Of a stretch of DNA of 64,000 nt, positions 16,603 through 25,732 are shown one piece after another. The DNA is from Streptomyces sp. TRM68416 (GTDB taxonomy: Bacteria > Actinomycetota > Actinomycetes > Streptomycetales > Streptomycetaceae). Position 1 is the stretch's first letter, and each line of letters starts with the position of its first letter. The stretch spans positions 186,001 to 250,000 of the forward strand of contig NZ_JACVWU010000009.1 in the NCBI RefSeq assembly GCF_014596915.1, read 5' to 3'. The translations under genes and the position numbers were made by a program. Below the pieces are notes generated by a model. It saw only the letters and a list, made by a program, of their open reading frames with translations, did no database searches and had not been told where the DNA came from.

Positions 16603-17859
16603 ATGTCCGTCGCCGCCCTGCGACGTGCCGCCCGGGAGACCGTCTCCGGGCTCCCCCGTGAGTTCTGGTGGCTGTGGACCAGCACCCTGGTCAACCGGCT
16701 CGGCGCCTTCGTCGCCACCTTCATGGCCCTGTACCTGACCCTCGACCGCGGCTACTCCGCCTCCTACGCCGGTCTCGTCGCCGCCCTCCACGGCCTCGGC
16801 GGCGTGATCTCCTCCCTGGGCGCCGGGGTCATGACGGACCGGCTCGGGCGGCGGCCCACCCTGCTGGTCGCCCAGGCCTCCACCGCCGCCTCCGTCGCGC
16901 TGCTCGGGTTCATGCACCACCCCGTCGCCATCGCGGGCGTCGCCTTCCTCGTCGGCATGGCCTCCAACGCCTCCCGGCCGGCCGTGCAGGCGATGATGGC
17001 CGACATCGTGCGCCCCCAGGACCGGGTGCGGGCGTTCTCGCTCAACTACTGGGCCATCAACCTCGGTTTCGCCGTCTCCGCCATGGCCGCCGGGTTCATC
17101 GCCGAGTACAGCTACCTCGCCGGGTTCCTGATCGAAGCGGCCATGACGGCCGTCTGCGCCGTCGTCGTCTTCGTGAAGCTGCCCGAGTCCCGGCCCGAGA
17201 GCGGCGGGACCGTCAAGGCGGGGGACGCGGTCGGCCTGGGGACCGTGCTGCGCGACGGGCGCTTCATGGGAGTCGTCGGGCTGTCGTTCCTGGTCGCGCT
17301 GATCTTCCAGCAGGGTTCCGTGGGACTGCCGGTGGCCATGGGCGAGGCGGGCTTCACCCCGGCCGACTACGGCCTCGCCATCGCCGTCAACGGCGTACTC
17401 ATCGTGGTCCTGCAGATCCCGGTCACCCGGTTCATCGAGCACCGGGACCCGCGGCGGCTGCTCGTGATCTCGTCCGTCCTCGCGGGCTACGGCTTCGGCC
17501 TCACCGCCTTCGCCGGGTCAGTCGGCGTCTTCGCGCTCACCGTCTGCGTGTGGACCCTCGCCGAGATCGTCAACGCGCCCACGCAGACCGGGCTCGTCGT
17601 CCGCCTCTCCCCCGTGCACGGACGCGGCCGCTACCAGGGCATGTACACCATGTCCTGGGCGGTGGCCTCCCTCGTAGCCCCGCTGATGTCCGGCTTCGTC
17701 ATCGACCACTACGGCGCCGAGTGGCTGTGGGGGCTGTGCGCCGTCATCGGCACGCTGGCGGGGCTCGGGTACGCGGTCCTGATGCGGCGGCTGCCGGCCG
17801 AGGAGCCGGTCGTCGAGGCCCCGGCGGCGCCGAAGCCCGACCTCAGCAGCACGGCCTGA
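16603..17859 (+). CDS. Major facilitator superfamily transporter
   Basis: A 418-residue inner-membrane transporter with about twelve helices and the MFS loop motif [12 protein letters not shown] (residues about 76-87) between helices 2 and 3. The central cytoplasmic loop (about 200-220, [16 protein letters not shown]) separates two six-helix halves. Residues QVGQ-like signature [18 protein letters not shown] near 345 is typical of MdtH-like drug exporters. The ATG follows GGGAGA. It is expressed divergently from gpmA. The substrate cannot be predicted; drug or sugar efflux are the usual family roles. Confidence 0.88.
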   Translation: MSVAALRRAARETVSGLPREFWWLWTSTLVNRLGAFVATFMALYLTLDRGYSASYAGLVAALHGLGGVISSLGAGVMTDRLGRRPTLLVAQASTAASVALLGFMHHPVAIAGVAFLVGMASNASRPAVQAMMADIVRPQDRVRAFSLNYWAINLGFAVSAMAAGFIAEYSYLAGFLIEAAMTAVCAVVVFVKLPESRPESGGTVKAGDAVGLGTVLRDGRFMGVVGLSFLVALIFQQGSVGLPVAMGEAGFTPADYGLAIAVNGVLIVVLQIPVTRFIEHRDPRRLLVISSVLAGYGFGLTAFAGSVGVFALTVCVWTLAEIVNAPTQTGLVVRLSPVHGRGRYQGMYTMSWAVASLVAPLMSGFVIDHYGAEWLWGLCAVIGTLAGLGYAVLMRRLPAEEPVVEAPAAPKPDLSSTA

Positions 17860-17860
17860 A

Positions 17861-17895
17861 GCCCTCCGCCGGGGATTGTTCCCCCGGCGGAGGGC
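17861..17895. terminator. Terminator after the MFS gene
   Basis: A perfect 14-bp stem (GCCCTCCGCCGGGG and its complement) with a 7-base loop starts 2 bp after the MFS stop codon. It also serves the convergent small precursor gene. Confidence 0.88.
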
Positions 17896-17913
17896 GGGTC
17901 CGCGAAGCCGCGA

Positions 17914-18135
17914 TCAGATGGTGACCGTGACGCCGACCTGCTGGTACTGCGCGGCCGTGGCCAGGGCCTGGCCCTGGACCGCGCCGACCTGGGCGCCGAC
18001 CTCGGACAGCACGTCCGCGCTGCTGACGACCGTGGGACCGGCGGTCACGGTGGCCTCGGGGTGCACGCCGCCGGAGACGGAGTCGAGGTCGGCGTCGGAG
18101 ATCTCAAGGGTCTCGAACCGGGGAGCGGAGTTCAT
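17914..18135 (-). CDS. Double-glycine leader peptide, orphan RiPP-precursor-like
   Basis: A 73-residue peptide with a leader of the double-glycine type: RFETLEISDADLDSVSGG ends at Gly22-Gly23. Many streptomycete peptides with this leader are annotated as type A2 lantipeptides. The 50-residue part after GG (starting VHPEATVTAGPTVVSS) contains no Cys and few Ser/Thr in its second half, and ends VGVTVTI. So no lanthionine ring is possible. The ATG at 18135 was preferred to a GTG 30 bp upstream because GAAGGG lies in front of it. No modification enzyme, peptidase or exporter gene is adjacent. Confidence 0.65.
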   Translation of the reverse strand: MNSAPRFETLEISDADLDSVSGGVHPEATVTAGPTVVSSADVLSEVGAQVGAVQGQALATAAQYQQVGVTVTI

Positions 18136-18432
18136 GGGGAAACTGCCCTTCACATGGGTGTTCACAGGGGAATGGATCCCGTTGGGGACGGGTGCGAGGG
18201 ATCAAACCACGGAGTGCTCCGGCCCTCCACCCAACCACCGCCGCCACCCGGGCAGTTCGCTCCGCGGCCTCCGCATCCGTGCGAACGCGGGCACGAATCG
18301 GGGGCCGTATCTCTACACGCCGCTTCCCACAACAGCCCCCACAGGCCTTGCCGTCGCCGCCGCGAACAGGACATCTCCGCACCAACGGAACCCACCTACC
18401 GGCGAGTTGCGCACGCCCTGTGCAGATTCCGG

Positions 18433-18858
18433 TCACGGGTGCATCCGCGCCCCCTTCAACACCTTGTCCACCGCGTTCCGCGGCCCGTACACCGCCAGTC
18501 CGACCACATCCAGCTCCCGCGTCGGCACCGCCCGCACCGCCGCCCGGTTGTCGCGGTCGTTGCCCGTGACGAACAGGTCGCTGGTGAAGACCGCCCGGGG
18601 CAGCGCGCGGGACAGCACGCGCGCGTGGGCCGCCGTCAGCGTCTCCTTGGTGCCCTCGAAGACCAGCACCGGCTGGCGGAACATGGGCAGGTACGGGACG
18701 CCGTCCGCGTCCTCGTAGGGCTCGCCGATCACCTCGGGCAGCTGGGCGCCCAGGCCGCTGACCAGGAACGCGGTGACGTTCAGGCGCTGCCAGATCTCCA
18801 AATCCGCGCGCAGCAGGACGGCGATCTTGGTGTCGTACCGGAGGGGTTCAGTGGTCAT
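18433..18858 (-). CDS. DUF2000 family protein
   Basis: A 141-residue cytoplasmic protein of DUF2000. The family pattern is visible: KIAVLLRADLEIWQRLNVTA at the N-terminus, LPEVIGEPYEDADG in the middle, LPRAVFTSDLFVTGND and a C-terminal DVVGLAVYGPRNAVDKVLKG helix. The family resembles peptidyl-tRNA hydrolase 2 in fold but has no proven function. The gene is divergent from the AraC-type gene with 49 bp between starts, so the regulator may control it. Confidence 0.82.
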   Translation of the reverse strand: MTTEPLRYDTKIAVLLRADLEIWQRLNVTAFLVSGLGAQLPEVIGEPYEDADGVPYLPMFRQPVLVFEGTKETLTAAHARVLSRALPRAVFTSDLFVTGNDRDNRAAVRAVPTRELDVVGLAVYGPRNAVDKVLKGARMHP

Positions 18859-18907
18859 ACGACGAGACTGCCGACCGGTGCGCGACGGTGTCTTGTACGT
18901 TCTTTGC

Positions 18908-19708
18908 ATGGCCGCCCGGCAGGAAGTCACCGCGTGGCGTCCCCGTGTGCCGGGCGTCACGGAGGTCTTCCACGCCCGCTTCACCGAGTACGCGTATCCG
19001 ATGCACGTCCACGAGGCGTGGACGCTGCTCATCGTCGACGCCGGGGCCGTACGGTACGACCTCGACCGGCACGAGCACGGCACCCCGCACGACACGGTCA
19101 CCCTGCTGCCGCCGCACGTCCCGCACAACGGCTCCCCGGCCGGCCCGGGCGGCTTCCGCAAGCGCGTCCTCTACCTGGACGGCACCCACCTCGGCGACGA
19201 GCTCATCGGGGCCGCGGTGGACGGGCCGGACCTGCGCGATCCCGTACTGCGGCGGCGGGTGGGGCAGTTGCACACCGCGCTGGCGCGGCCCGGCGAGGAG
19301 CTGGCGGCGGAGAGCAGGCTGACGCTGGTGGGCGAGCGGCTGCGGTCGCATCTGCGGCCCCTCGGCGCCGCGCACCCCCGGCGGGCGGATCCCCGCCTGG
19401 CGCGGCTGCTGCGCGAACTCCTCGACGAGCGCGTCGTGGAGGGCCTCGCGCTGGACGAGGCGTCCGCGCTGCTGGGGGCCCATCCGGCCCATCTGGTACG
19501 GGCGTTCAGCACCGCGTACGGCATCGCGCCGCACCAGTACCTCAACTCCCGCCGGGTCGACCGGGCGCGCCGGCTGCTGCTCGACGGGCGGCCGGCCGGG
19601 GAGGTCGCGGTGGCGACCGGGTTCTACGACCAGGCCCATCTCACCCGGCACTTCCGGAAGTTGGTGGGAGTGACCCCGGGCCGGTACACCCGCGCGCGGG
19701 AGCGCTGA
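18908..19708 (+). CDS. AraC-family transcriptional regulator
   Basis: A 266-residue regulator. The N-terminal cupin sensor is seen as YPMHVHEAWTLLIVDAG (about 28-44) and LLPPHVPHNG. Two helix-turn-helix units fill residues about 165-265 (LLGAHPAHLVRAFSTAYGI; EVAVATGFYDQAHLTRHFRK, followed by GVTPGRYTRAR). Length is normal for cupin-type AraC proteins. The ATG at 18908 was chosen as the first start after the divergent DUF2000 start. It lies 18 bp ahead of a methyltransferase gene, which may be in the same transcript. Confidence 0.85.
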   Translation: MAARQEVTAWRPRVPGVTEVFHARFTEYAYPMHVHEAWTLLIVDAGAVRYDLDRHEHGTPHDTVTLLPPHVPHNGSPAGPGGFRKRVLYLDGTHLGDELIGAAVDGPDLRDPVLRRRVGQLHTALARPGEELAAESRLTLVGERLRSHLRPLGAAHPRRADPRLARLLRELLDERVVEGLALDEASALLGAHPAHLVRAFSTAYGIAPHQYLNSRRVDRARRLLLDGRPAGEVAVATGFYDQAHLTRHFRKLVGVTPGRYTRARER

Positions 19709-19726
19709 TCGCCGTACCCTCCCTGC

Positions 19727-20392
19727 ATGGACTGGCATGCGTGGCACGACGCGTACGACGCCCCCGACTCCTGTCTCAGCCGACGCCTGGCGCTCGTCCA
19801 GGAACGCATCCGTACCGCCCTCGACGAGGCCCCGCCGGGTCCGCTCCGCGCGCTCAGCCTCTGTGCCGGTCAGGGGCGTGACCTGATCGGGGCGCTCGCG
19901 GCGCATCCGCGCGGCGGCGACGTGCAGGCCCGCCTCGTCGAACTCGACGAGCGGAACGTGGCGGCGGCCCGGCGGCTGGCCGCGGCCGCCGGTCTGCCCG
20001 GGGTCGAAGTCGTCGCCGGGGACGCCGGGTTGACCGACCACTGCGTCGGCATCGCCCCGGCCGACCTGGTCATGCTCTGCGGCGTCCTCGGCAACCTGAC
20101 GGACGCCGACACCGAACGCGTCCTCGACCACTGCGTGCGGCTGTGCCGGACGGGCGGCACGGTGGTGTGGACCCGGACCCAGCACTACGACACGCGCGTG
20201 TGCGAGTGGCTGGAGGAGCGGGGGTTCGAGCGGGTGTGGGTGACCGGCCCCGACATCCCCTACGGGGTCGGGGCCCACCGCTTCACCGGCGAGTCCCTCC
20301 CCCTCGTCCCCGGGGAGCGCATGTTCACGTTCGTCGGCTACCAGGCCCTGCGCCGACCGGCCCCGGGCACGGCTCAGGTGACGTCTACGTAG
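19727..20392 (+). CDS. Class I SAM-dependent methyltransferase
   Basis: A 221-residue protein with a Rossmann-type SAM-binding core: motif I is ALSLCAGQGRDLIGAL (about residue 42-57), the acidic strand-2 end is VELDERN, and motif II/III regions are VVAGDAG and ADLVMLCGVLGNL. The C-terminal half has the GGTVVWTRTQ strand typical of the fold. No substrate can be assigned. It follows the AraC gene closely and its 3' end overlaps the convergent secreted-protein gene by 19 bp. Confidence 0.8.
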   Translation: MDWHAWHDAYDAPDSCLSRRLALVQERIRTALDEAPPGPLRALSLCAGQGRDLIGALAAHPRGGDVQARLVELDERNVAAARRLAAAAGLPGVEVVAGDAGLTDHCVGIAPADLVMLCGVLGNLTDADTERVLDHCVRLCRTGGTVVWTRTQHYDTRVCEWLEERGFERVWVTGPDIPYGVGAHRFTGESLPLVPGERMFTFVGYQALRRPAPGTAQVTST

Positions 20393-21165
20393 TCGCCCTT
20401 GGCCTTCGCGCCGCCCGTCGTCGCCGTCTCGCCGAACGCCCAGCGCCAGTAGCCGTCGGCGGAGGCGGTGACCGTGGTCTTCAGGTAGCCGGCGGAGCTC
20501 GCCCGCACGTACTTGACCGTCTTGTACGTGCGGGTGCCCGCCTGCCGGAACTGGAGCTTGGCCAGCTTGCCGGGGAAGCCGACGTAGGTGTGCTTGACCC
20601 AGTCCGCGCGCTTGGCGCTGCCCTTCACGGTGATCGTCGCGCCCTTGGCGACCGGCTCGGGGGAGGCGTTGACGGTGGCCGTGGCCCGCCGCTTGACCGG
20701 AATGCTGCCGAAGCCGGTCAGGTACTCCTCGGCGTCGGGCTGGCCGTCGGAGCCCCAGGTCCGGGCGGAGACGGCGATCTTCCAGGTGGTGGCGTCCTTG
20801 TTGGAGTCCAGGCGGTACGGCGGGTCGATGTAGAGCTCCCCGTCGGCGAACCCGTTGTCGTAGAAGGTGACGCTGCCCGTGTAGATGCCGCCCTTTTCGG
20901 CTCCTTGGGCGGCCGTGACGTCGTGGTACAGGAAGGGGAACGCGTCGATCTCGGAGTACGAGTAGCCCGAGGGCTTGGAGACGTTGAACGTGAAGTCGGG
21001 GGTGACCTCGGCCTTGGTGCCCACGATGATCGGCTTGCCGTTGTTGATCACCAGGTTCTTCACGGTGATGCCGGTGTCCGACGCTTCCGCGACCGGGGCG
21101 GTGAACGCCACGAGGGCGAGCGCTCCCGCGAGTGCGGCCGCGGTGCCGGATCTGCCTGCGCGCAT
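20374..21165 (-). CDS. Secreted protein with Ig-like beta domains
   Basis: A 263-residue exported protein. The signal peptide spans about residues 1-28 (GTAAALAGALALVAFTAPVAEA). The mature part is all-beta: a domain of about 120 residues (ITVKNLVINNGKPIIVGTKA) and a second, Ig-like or big-domain-like half starting PEPVAKGATITVKGSAKRAD and ending YWRWAFGETAT. The ATG at 21165 was chosen because GAAGAGG precedes it; an ATG five codons upstream includes that site. Function is unknown; similar secreted proteins are common in Streptomyces. Confidence 0.75.
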   Translation of the reverse strand: MRAGRSGTAAALAGALALVAFTAPVAEASDTGITVKNLVINNGKPIIVGTKAEVTPDFTFNVSKPSGYSYSEIDAFPFLYHDVTAAQGAEKGGIYTGSVTFYDNGFADGELYIDPPYRLDSNKDATTWKIAVSARTWGSDGQPDAEEYLTGFGSIPVKRRATATVNASPEPVAKGATITVKGSAKRADWVKHTYVGFPGKLAKLQFRQAGTRTYKTVKYVRASSAGYLKTTVTASADGYWRWAFGETATTGGAKAKGDYVDVT

Positions 21166-21267
21166 GTACAACCTCTTCATAAGTGTGATTGGTATTGGCT
21201 GCGGCAGGCTAACAACAGGCGTACAGCCTCTGGGGCGTCGGAGACGAGCATGTGCGGTTGTGCGCGT

Positions 21268-21657
21268 TCAGCCGCGGGCGACCCACGGCTGCCACTTCGT
21301 GCTCGCGGCGATCTCCGTGACCTGTTCCATGGTCAGCGGCGGAGTGTTCACCTGCGCCGGGCCGTGCTTGCTGTCCGTGCCGTTCGAGACGATGATCACG
21401 ATCCGGGTGCGGTCCTCGCGCAGGACATCGGCGGTGCGCCGCACGAACGTCCCGTCCGTGTCCTCGTAGGCGATCTGCACCGAGCCGTCGTGGTGAGTGG
21501 GAAGCCGCCCTGCACACTGACCTGCACCTCGGCCGTCCCGCCGGCCGCGGTCATCAGGAGCACCGACACCGAGCGTGAGTCCCGCCGCGCCCCACTGGGC
21601 CTGCCTGCGTCGCCCGAGCCGACGCCCCCTGCTCACGTCCGCGCTCGCATTCCTCAT
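21268..21657 (-). pseudogene. Frameshifted small exported-protein gene
   Basis: Coding signal on the minus strand starts at ATG 21657 (MRNASADVSRGRRLGRR), moves after about 32 codons to a second frame that reads VSVLLMTAAGGTAEVQVSVQ, and then to a third that reads GSVQIAYEDTDGTFVRRTAD and ends LTMEQVTEIAASTKWQPWVA. Joined, these give a plausible protein of about 130 residues with one membrane helix. At least two frameshifts are needed, so either the gene is dead or the sequence has errors. The family is not recognised by name. Confidence 0.55.
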
Positions 21658-21814
21658 GACGCCGCGGGGGGCTGGTCTTGTACGTGTCCCGTGCGAGAAG
21701 TTCGTCTGAAGCGGCGGGTCGTGCACACAGACGAATGCCGCGGCCTCACCCACCACACAGTGGAAGAAGACCGCGGCCTGTGACAGAGCCCACCGCATCG
21801 AACGGACGGCGGTC

Positions 21815-22290
21815 CATCGGCGCAGTGCCTCCGCCGGCTGGATACGAGCAGCGCGCCACGCAGGGTAAAGGCCAGCCACCAGTCCGGTGACCAACCCGAT
21901 GGCCGGAGCGGCGACCACGGTCAGCGTGCCAAGGCTGGTGCCTATAAGACCGCCCAGGGCGCCCAACGAGCCGGATTCTGCCAAGAACTGAAGGGTGATG
22001 TGACCGCCTCTGGCTCCCAGGGCCCGCCGCCGACCGATCTCGCCGGGGCGCTCCAGAACGGCCACCAATGTCGTGTGGGCGATTCCGACCGCACCAATGA
22101 CGAGACAGATCGCGGCCAGCAAAAGGAACAGCTGTTGGAGATCCGAGGTCACGTTTCCGCGGAGGGTCTTGGGACCGGGCGGGGGTGGGCCTTGAAGTAC
22201 TCGGCGTGGTCCGGGCGCAACGCTGTGGCGCCAGCCTGGCCACCTGTTGGGCTGCTCCGATCTCGGTTGAGATCAGCATCTTTGCCCCGC
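21815..22290 (-). pseudogene. 3' remnant of a MacB-type ABC permease
   Basis: Two minus-strand frames carry consecutive parts of one MacB/FtsX permease. The first (about 22,200-22,280) reads MLISTEIGAAQQVARLAP. The second (to about 21,815) reads LFLLLAAICLVIGAVGIA, TLVAVLERPGEIGRRRALGA, then LVAGLYPAWRAARIQPAEAL. The N-terminal half of the permease and its ATPase are absent. A frameshift lies near 22,160. It is a dead remnant of an exporter operon like the intact one at 61.4-64 kb. Confidence 0.7.
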
Positions 22291-22423
22291 CCGCAGCAGG
22301 TTCGCCCCACAGTTCCTGCGCCGTGGACCGGGAAGACGCGATTCCTCAGCCGACGGCGCCTGCAAGTCGACTGAATTCCCTTCAGGAACAACCGCGACTT
22401 CTGCGTCAATTCAGACCAGTGCC

Positions 22424-22924
22424 TCACGCCGACGGGCGACGGAGCAGATGCGTGAACGCGTCCAGGTTGTGGGTCGGTTCGCCTCGGGACACGCGCCACT
22501 CGTACTCGCGGCGGATGGCGCTCGCGAAGCCCAGTTCCAGGAGGGTGTTGAAGGCGCCGTCGGTGGCTTCGAGGACCTGGCCGAGGAGGCGGTCGAGGTC
22601 CTCGGGGGTGATGGTGGAGAGGGGGAGGCGGGCGGTGACGTAGATGTCGCCGAGGTGGTCCACGGCGTAACCGATGCCGTAGAGCTTGAGGTTGCGCTCC
22701 AGGAGCCAGCGGTGGACGCCGGGTTCGTTCTCGTCGGGGTGGCGGATGACGAAGGCGTTCAGGGAGAGGGTGTGGCGGCCGAGGAGGAGGGAGACGGTGG
22801 TGGAGAGTTTGCGGGTGCCGGGGAGCTGGACGACGTAGGTGCCGGGCTCGGGGCTCTCCCAGGAGAGTTCGGCGTCCTTGAGGAAGCCCTCGATCACCCG
22901 CGCTGCGTTGTCTGCCTCAGCCAT
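22424..22924 (-). CDS. YbjN-domain protein
   Basis: A 166-residue cytoplasmic protein with the YbjN fold, related to type III secretion chaperone-like proteins: helix [18 protein letters not shown], strands [20 protein letters not shown] and the [19 protein letters not shown] segment. The role of the family in actinobacteria is not settled. Its start overlaps the mshA stop by 8 bp on the same strand, so the two are co-translated, as in other streptomycetes. Confidence 0.8.
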   Translation of the reverse strand: MAEADNAARVIEGFLKDAELSWESPEPGTYVVQLPGTRKLSTTVSLLLGRHTLSLNAFVIRHPDENEPGVHRWLLERNLKLYGIGYAVDHLGDIYVTARLPLSTITPEDLDRLLGQVLEATDGAFNTLLELGFASAIRREYEWRVSRGEPTHNLDAFTHLLRRPSA

Positions 22925-24254
22925 GGTGCGAGCGTACGCGACGGCGGTGGGCCTGGGCCGCGGCCGTGTAGACGTCGGCCGTGGCGGCGGCCGCGGTGTC
23001 CCAGCCGAAGGACTGGGCGTGCCGGGCGGCGGCCTCGCCCATCCGGGCGGACAGCAGGGGGTTGTCGGCGAAGTCGCTCAGCACGCGCGCGTAGGCCGCG
23101 GGCTGGTGGCCCTGGACGAGGAAGCCGGTCTCTCCGTCCCGTACGGCCACGGGCAGGCCGCCGACCGCGGCCGCGAGGACCGGTGTGCCGGCCGCCTGGG
23201 CCTCTATCGCGACCAGGCCGAAAGACTCGCTGTAGGAGGGCATGACGAGGACCGAGGCCGCCCGGAACCAGTCCGCCAGCTGGTCCTGGCCGACCGGCGG
23301 GCGGAAGCACACCACGTCGGCGATGCCGAGGCGGGCCGCCAGCTTCTGCAGGCCCTCCGGCTTGGCGAGGCCGCTGCCGCTGGGGCCGCCCACGACCGGG
23401 ACGACCATGCGGGAGCGCAGCTCGGGCCGCTCCTCCAGGAGGACGGCCACCGCGCGCAGCAGCACGTCCGGGGCCTTCAGGGGCTGGATACGGCCCGCGA
23501 AGAGCGGGATCAGGGCGTCCTGGGGCAGGCCGAGGCGGGCGCGGGCGGCGGCGCGGCCGTCGGCGGGCGAGAAGCGGTCGAGGTTCACGCCGGGGTGGAC
23601 GACGGCGACCTTGGCGGGTTCGGCGCCGTAGTGGCGTACGAGTTCGTCGGCCTCCTCCGCCGTGTTGGCGATGAGGCGGTCGGCGGCGGCGACGATCTGG
23701 GTCTCGCCGATGACGCGGGCGGCGGGCTCGGGGGTGTCGCCGGCGGCCAGGTTGGCGTTCTTGACCTTGGCCATGGTGTGCATGGCGTGCACCAGGGGGG
23801 CGCCCCAGCGCTGGGCGGCGAGCCAGCCGACGTGGCCGGAGAGCCAGTAGTGGGAGTGGACGAGGTCGTAGTGGCCGGGGCGGTGGCCGGCCCACGCCTG
23901 CATCACGCCGTGCGTGAAGGCGCACAGCTGGGCGGGGAGTTCCTCTTTCGCCAGGCCCTCGTAGGGGCCCGCGTCGACGTGGCGGACCGTGACGCCGGGG
24001 GCCATTTCCACCGTCGGCGGGAGCGCGGCGGTGGTCGCGCGCGTGAAGATCTCCACCTCGATGTTGATCGCGGCGAGGCGCTGCGCGAGCTCCACGATGT
24101 AGACGTTCATGCCGCCGGCGTCGCCGGTGCCGGGCTGGTGGAGCGGTGAGGTGTGTACGGAGAGCATCGCGACGCGGCGCGGGCGGCGGTGCAGGCGCAG
24201 CCGCGGGGGTGCCGCCGGGGAGCGACGCCCGAGCCTGCTGACGTAGTGGCTCAC
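22917..24254 (-). CDS. mshA: D-inositol-3-phosphate glycosyltransferase MshA
   Basis: The first enzyme of mycothiol synthesis, a GT-B/GT4 enzyme that moves GlcNAc from UDP-GlcNAc to inositol 3-phosphate. The 445 residues show the acceptor loop [16 protein letters not shown] near residue 50, the donor-site motifs [13 protein letters not shown] and [19 protein letters not shown] (E(x)7E type). The GTG at 24254 was chosen because GAGGAGG lies 8 bases upstream; the frame stays open 27 codons further. It heads a short operon with the YbjN-like gene and is divergent from a methyltransferase gene. Confidence 0.94.
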   Translation of the reverse strand: MSHYVSRLGRRSPAAPPRLRLHRRPRRVAMLSVHTSPLHQPGTGDAGGMNVYIVELAQRLAAINIEVEIFTRATTAALPPTVEMAPGVTVRHVDAGPYEGLAKEELPAQLCAFTHGVMQAWAGHRPGHYDLVHSHYWLSGHVGWLAAQRWGAPLVHAMHTMAKVKNANLAAGDTPEPAARVIGETQIVAAADRLIANTAEEADELVRHYGAEPAKVAVVHPGVNLDRFSPADGRAAARARLGLPQDALIPLFAGRIQPLKAPDVLLRAVAVLLEERPELRSRMVVPVVGGPSGSGLAKPEGLQKLAARLGIADVVCFRPPVGQDQLADWFRAASVLVMPSYSESFGLVAIEAQAAGTPVLAAAVGGLPVAVRDGETGFLVQGHQPAAYARVLSDFADNPLLSARMGEAAARHAQSFGWDTAAAATADVYTAAAQAHRRRVRSHHG

Positions 24255-24506
24255 GTGGCGGTCCTCCTCGCTGCGGGCATGCCTCTGGGAGGACGTGCGG
24301 GCCCTCCACAGGGGTGGAACAGCGGAGGGGGCCACTCCATTTCCCGTCGGGGTGTTTTTGCCGAATCATTACCTGTGGTCGCTCAACCGTTCGAGTGCGG
24401 TCGAGGTTCCCTCGCGCCACACGCCCTCGCGGCGCGTCGTGGCACAGGGGCGTACGACGCCCATCGGGCCCGACGGGACGCGCTACGGCCGCATACCCTC
24501 GTACGT

Positions 24507-25304
24507 ATGACAGCCCGCGCAGCCGCCGCCCGCCCCGTGGGAACGGTGACGCGCGGGACGACCAACCCCAACCGCCTGCGCCGCATGGACCGCTGGATCG
24601 CCGCGGTGCACGGCGCCGAGCTGCGCCGCGCCGACGACCTCGTCGCCGTCGACCTCGGGTACGGGGCGGCCCCCTGGACGGCGGTCGAACTGCTCGCCCG
24701 GCTGCGGACTGCGGCCCCAAGCGCGCGCGTGGTCGGCGTCGAGATCGAACCGGCCCGGGTCGCGGCGGCCCGGCCGTACGAGCGCGAGGGGCTCGTCTTC
24801 CGGCACGGCGGCTTCGAGATCCCCATCCCCCAGCGGCCGCTGCTGATCCGGGCGGCCAACGTGCTGCGCCAGTACGACGAGGCCGAGGTCGCCGCCGTGT
24901 GGGAGCGGCTGTGTTCCCGGCTCGCGCCGGGCGGGCTGCTGGTCGAGGGGACCTGCGACGAGATCGGGCGCCGGCACGTATGGGTCGCGCTCGGGCCGCA
25001 GGGTCCGCGGACGGTGACCTTCGCGACCCGGCTGGGTTCCCTGGAACGCCCCTCGGACCTGGCCGAACGGCTGCCCAAGGCGCTCATCCACCGCAACGTC
25101 CCCGGCGAGCCGGTCCACGCCTTCCTCCGCGACTTCGACCGCGCCTGGGCCGCCGCCGCGCCCTACGCCTCCTACGGCGCCCGCCAGCGCTGGCTCCGCG
25201 CGGTACGGGACCTCACGGCCGACTGGCCGGTGACGGACGGACCGTCGCGCTGGCGACAGGGCGAAGTGACGGTGGCGTGGGGGGCGTTGGCGCCTCGGGG
25301 GTGA
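24507..25304 (+). CDS. Class I SAM-dependent methyltransferase-like protein
   Basis: A 265-residue protein. The SAM-binding core is seen as DLVAVDLGYGAAPWTAVELL (about 41-60), GVEIEPARVAAA (strand 2) and LLIRAANVLRQYDEAEV. The loop GTCDEIGRRHVWVAL follows the usual GGLLVEG strand. The N-terminus TTNPNRLRRMDRWIA is characteristic of this streptomycete group, which always lies beside mshA; the function is unknown. The ATG at 24507 is the first start past the divergent mshA promoter region. Confidence 0.75.
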   Translation: MTARAAAARPVGTVTRGTTNPNRLRRMDRWIAAVHGAELRRADDLVAVDLGYGAAPWTAVELLARLRTAAPSARVVGVEIEPARVAAARPYEREGLVFRHGGFEIPIPQRPLLIRAANVLRQYDEAEVAAVWERLCSRLAPGGLLVEGTCDEIGRRHVWVALGPQGPRTVTFATRLGSLERPSDLAERLPKALIHRNVPGEPVHAFLRDFDRAWAAAAPYASYGARQRWLRAVRDLTADWPVTDGPSRWRQGEVTVAWGALAPRG

Positions 25305-25317
25305 GTTGGCGGGGGGG

Positions 25318-25376
25318 ACTTGGCGAAGGGCGTGACTCGGCGAAGGGCGTGACTTGGCGAAGGGCGTGACTTGGCG
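25318..25376. repeat. 17-bp tandem repeat
   Basis: Three and a half copies of ACTTGGCGAAGGGCGTG (17 bp, one base change) start 13 bp after the methyltransferase stop codon. The remaining gap to the next start at 25733 has no gene; it contains a 12-bp perfect palindrome GCCACGCGTGGC at 25601-25612. I looked for a c-di-AMP (ydaO-type) riboswitch there, as these often precede such hydrolase genes, and did not find its conserved core. Confidence 0.8.
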
Positions 25377-25732
25377 GTGGGGTGGGTCGCGCGGCCCGGC
25401 GCTGTCGGGGTGCCGCCTGCGCCCACCCGTGCCGCCCCAGCGGCACGACTGCCCGCAGGGTGGACGGGCGTGCGCGGCAACCCGCCGCGCCGAGGCCGCC
25501 GTACCACCCCTGACCTGCGGGGAACGAACTCCGCGAGTCGTTCGTCACAAAGGCGGGGAGATCGTGAACGTGGGGGCGGGAGAAGGGGGAAGCAGCAGAA
25601 GCCACGCGTGGCCGGGGATGGTCACTGGTGGCGCTGCGTCTGTCGTGACCTCTGTCGCTTTGCGCCACGGCATGGCACGATCCCCCAGACGTCCGCAAGT
25701 TACTGACGGTTAACCAGGTTGGGGGAAGAGGT

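Noticed and set aside
15690-16724. Longer phosphoglycerate mutase with 91 more N-terminal residues
   Set aside because: The extension would overlap the divergent MFS gene and its promoter, and the family starts at [14 protein letters not shown].
25305-25732. Possible c-di-AMP (ydaO-type) riboswitch before the NlpC/P60 gene
   Set aside because: The conserved core sequences of that riboswitch are not present; only a 17-bp repeat and a short palindrome are seen.
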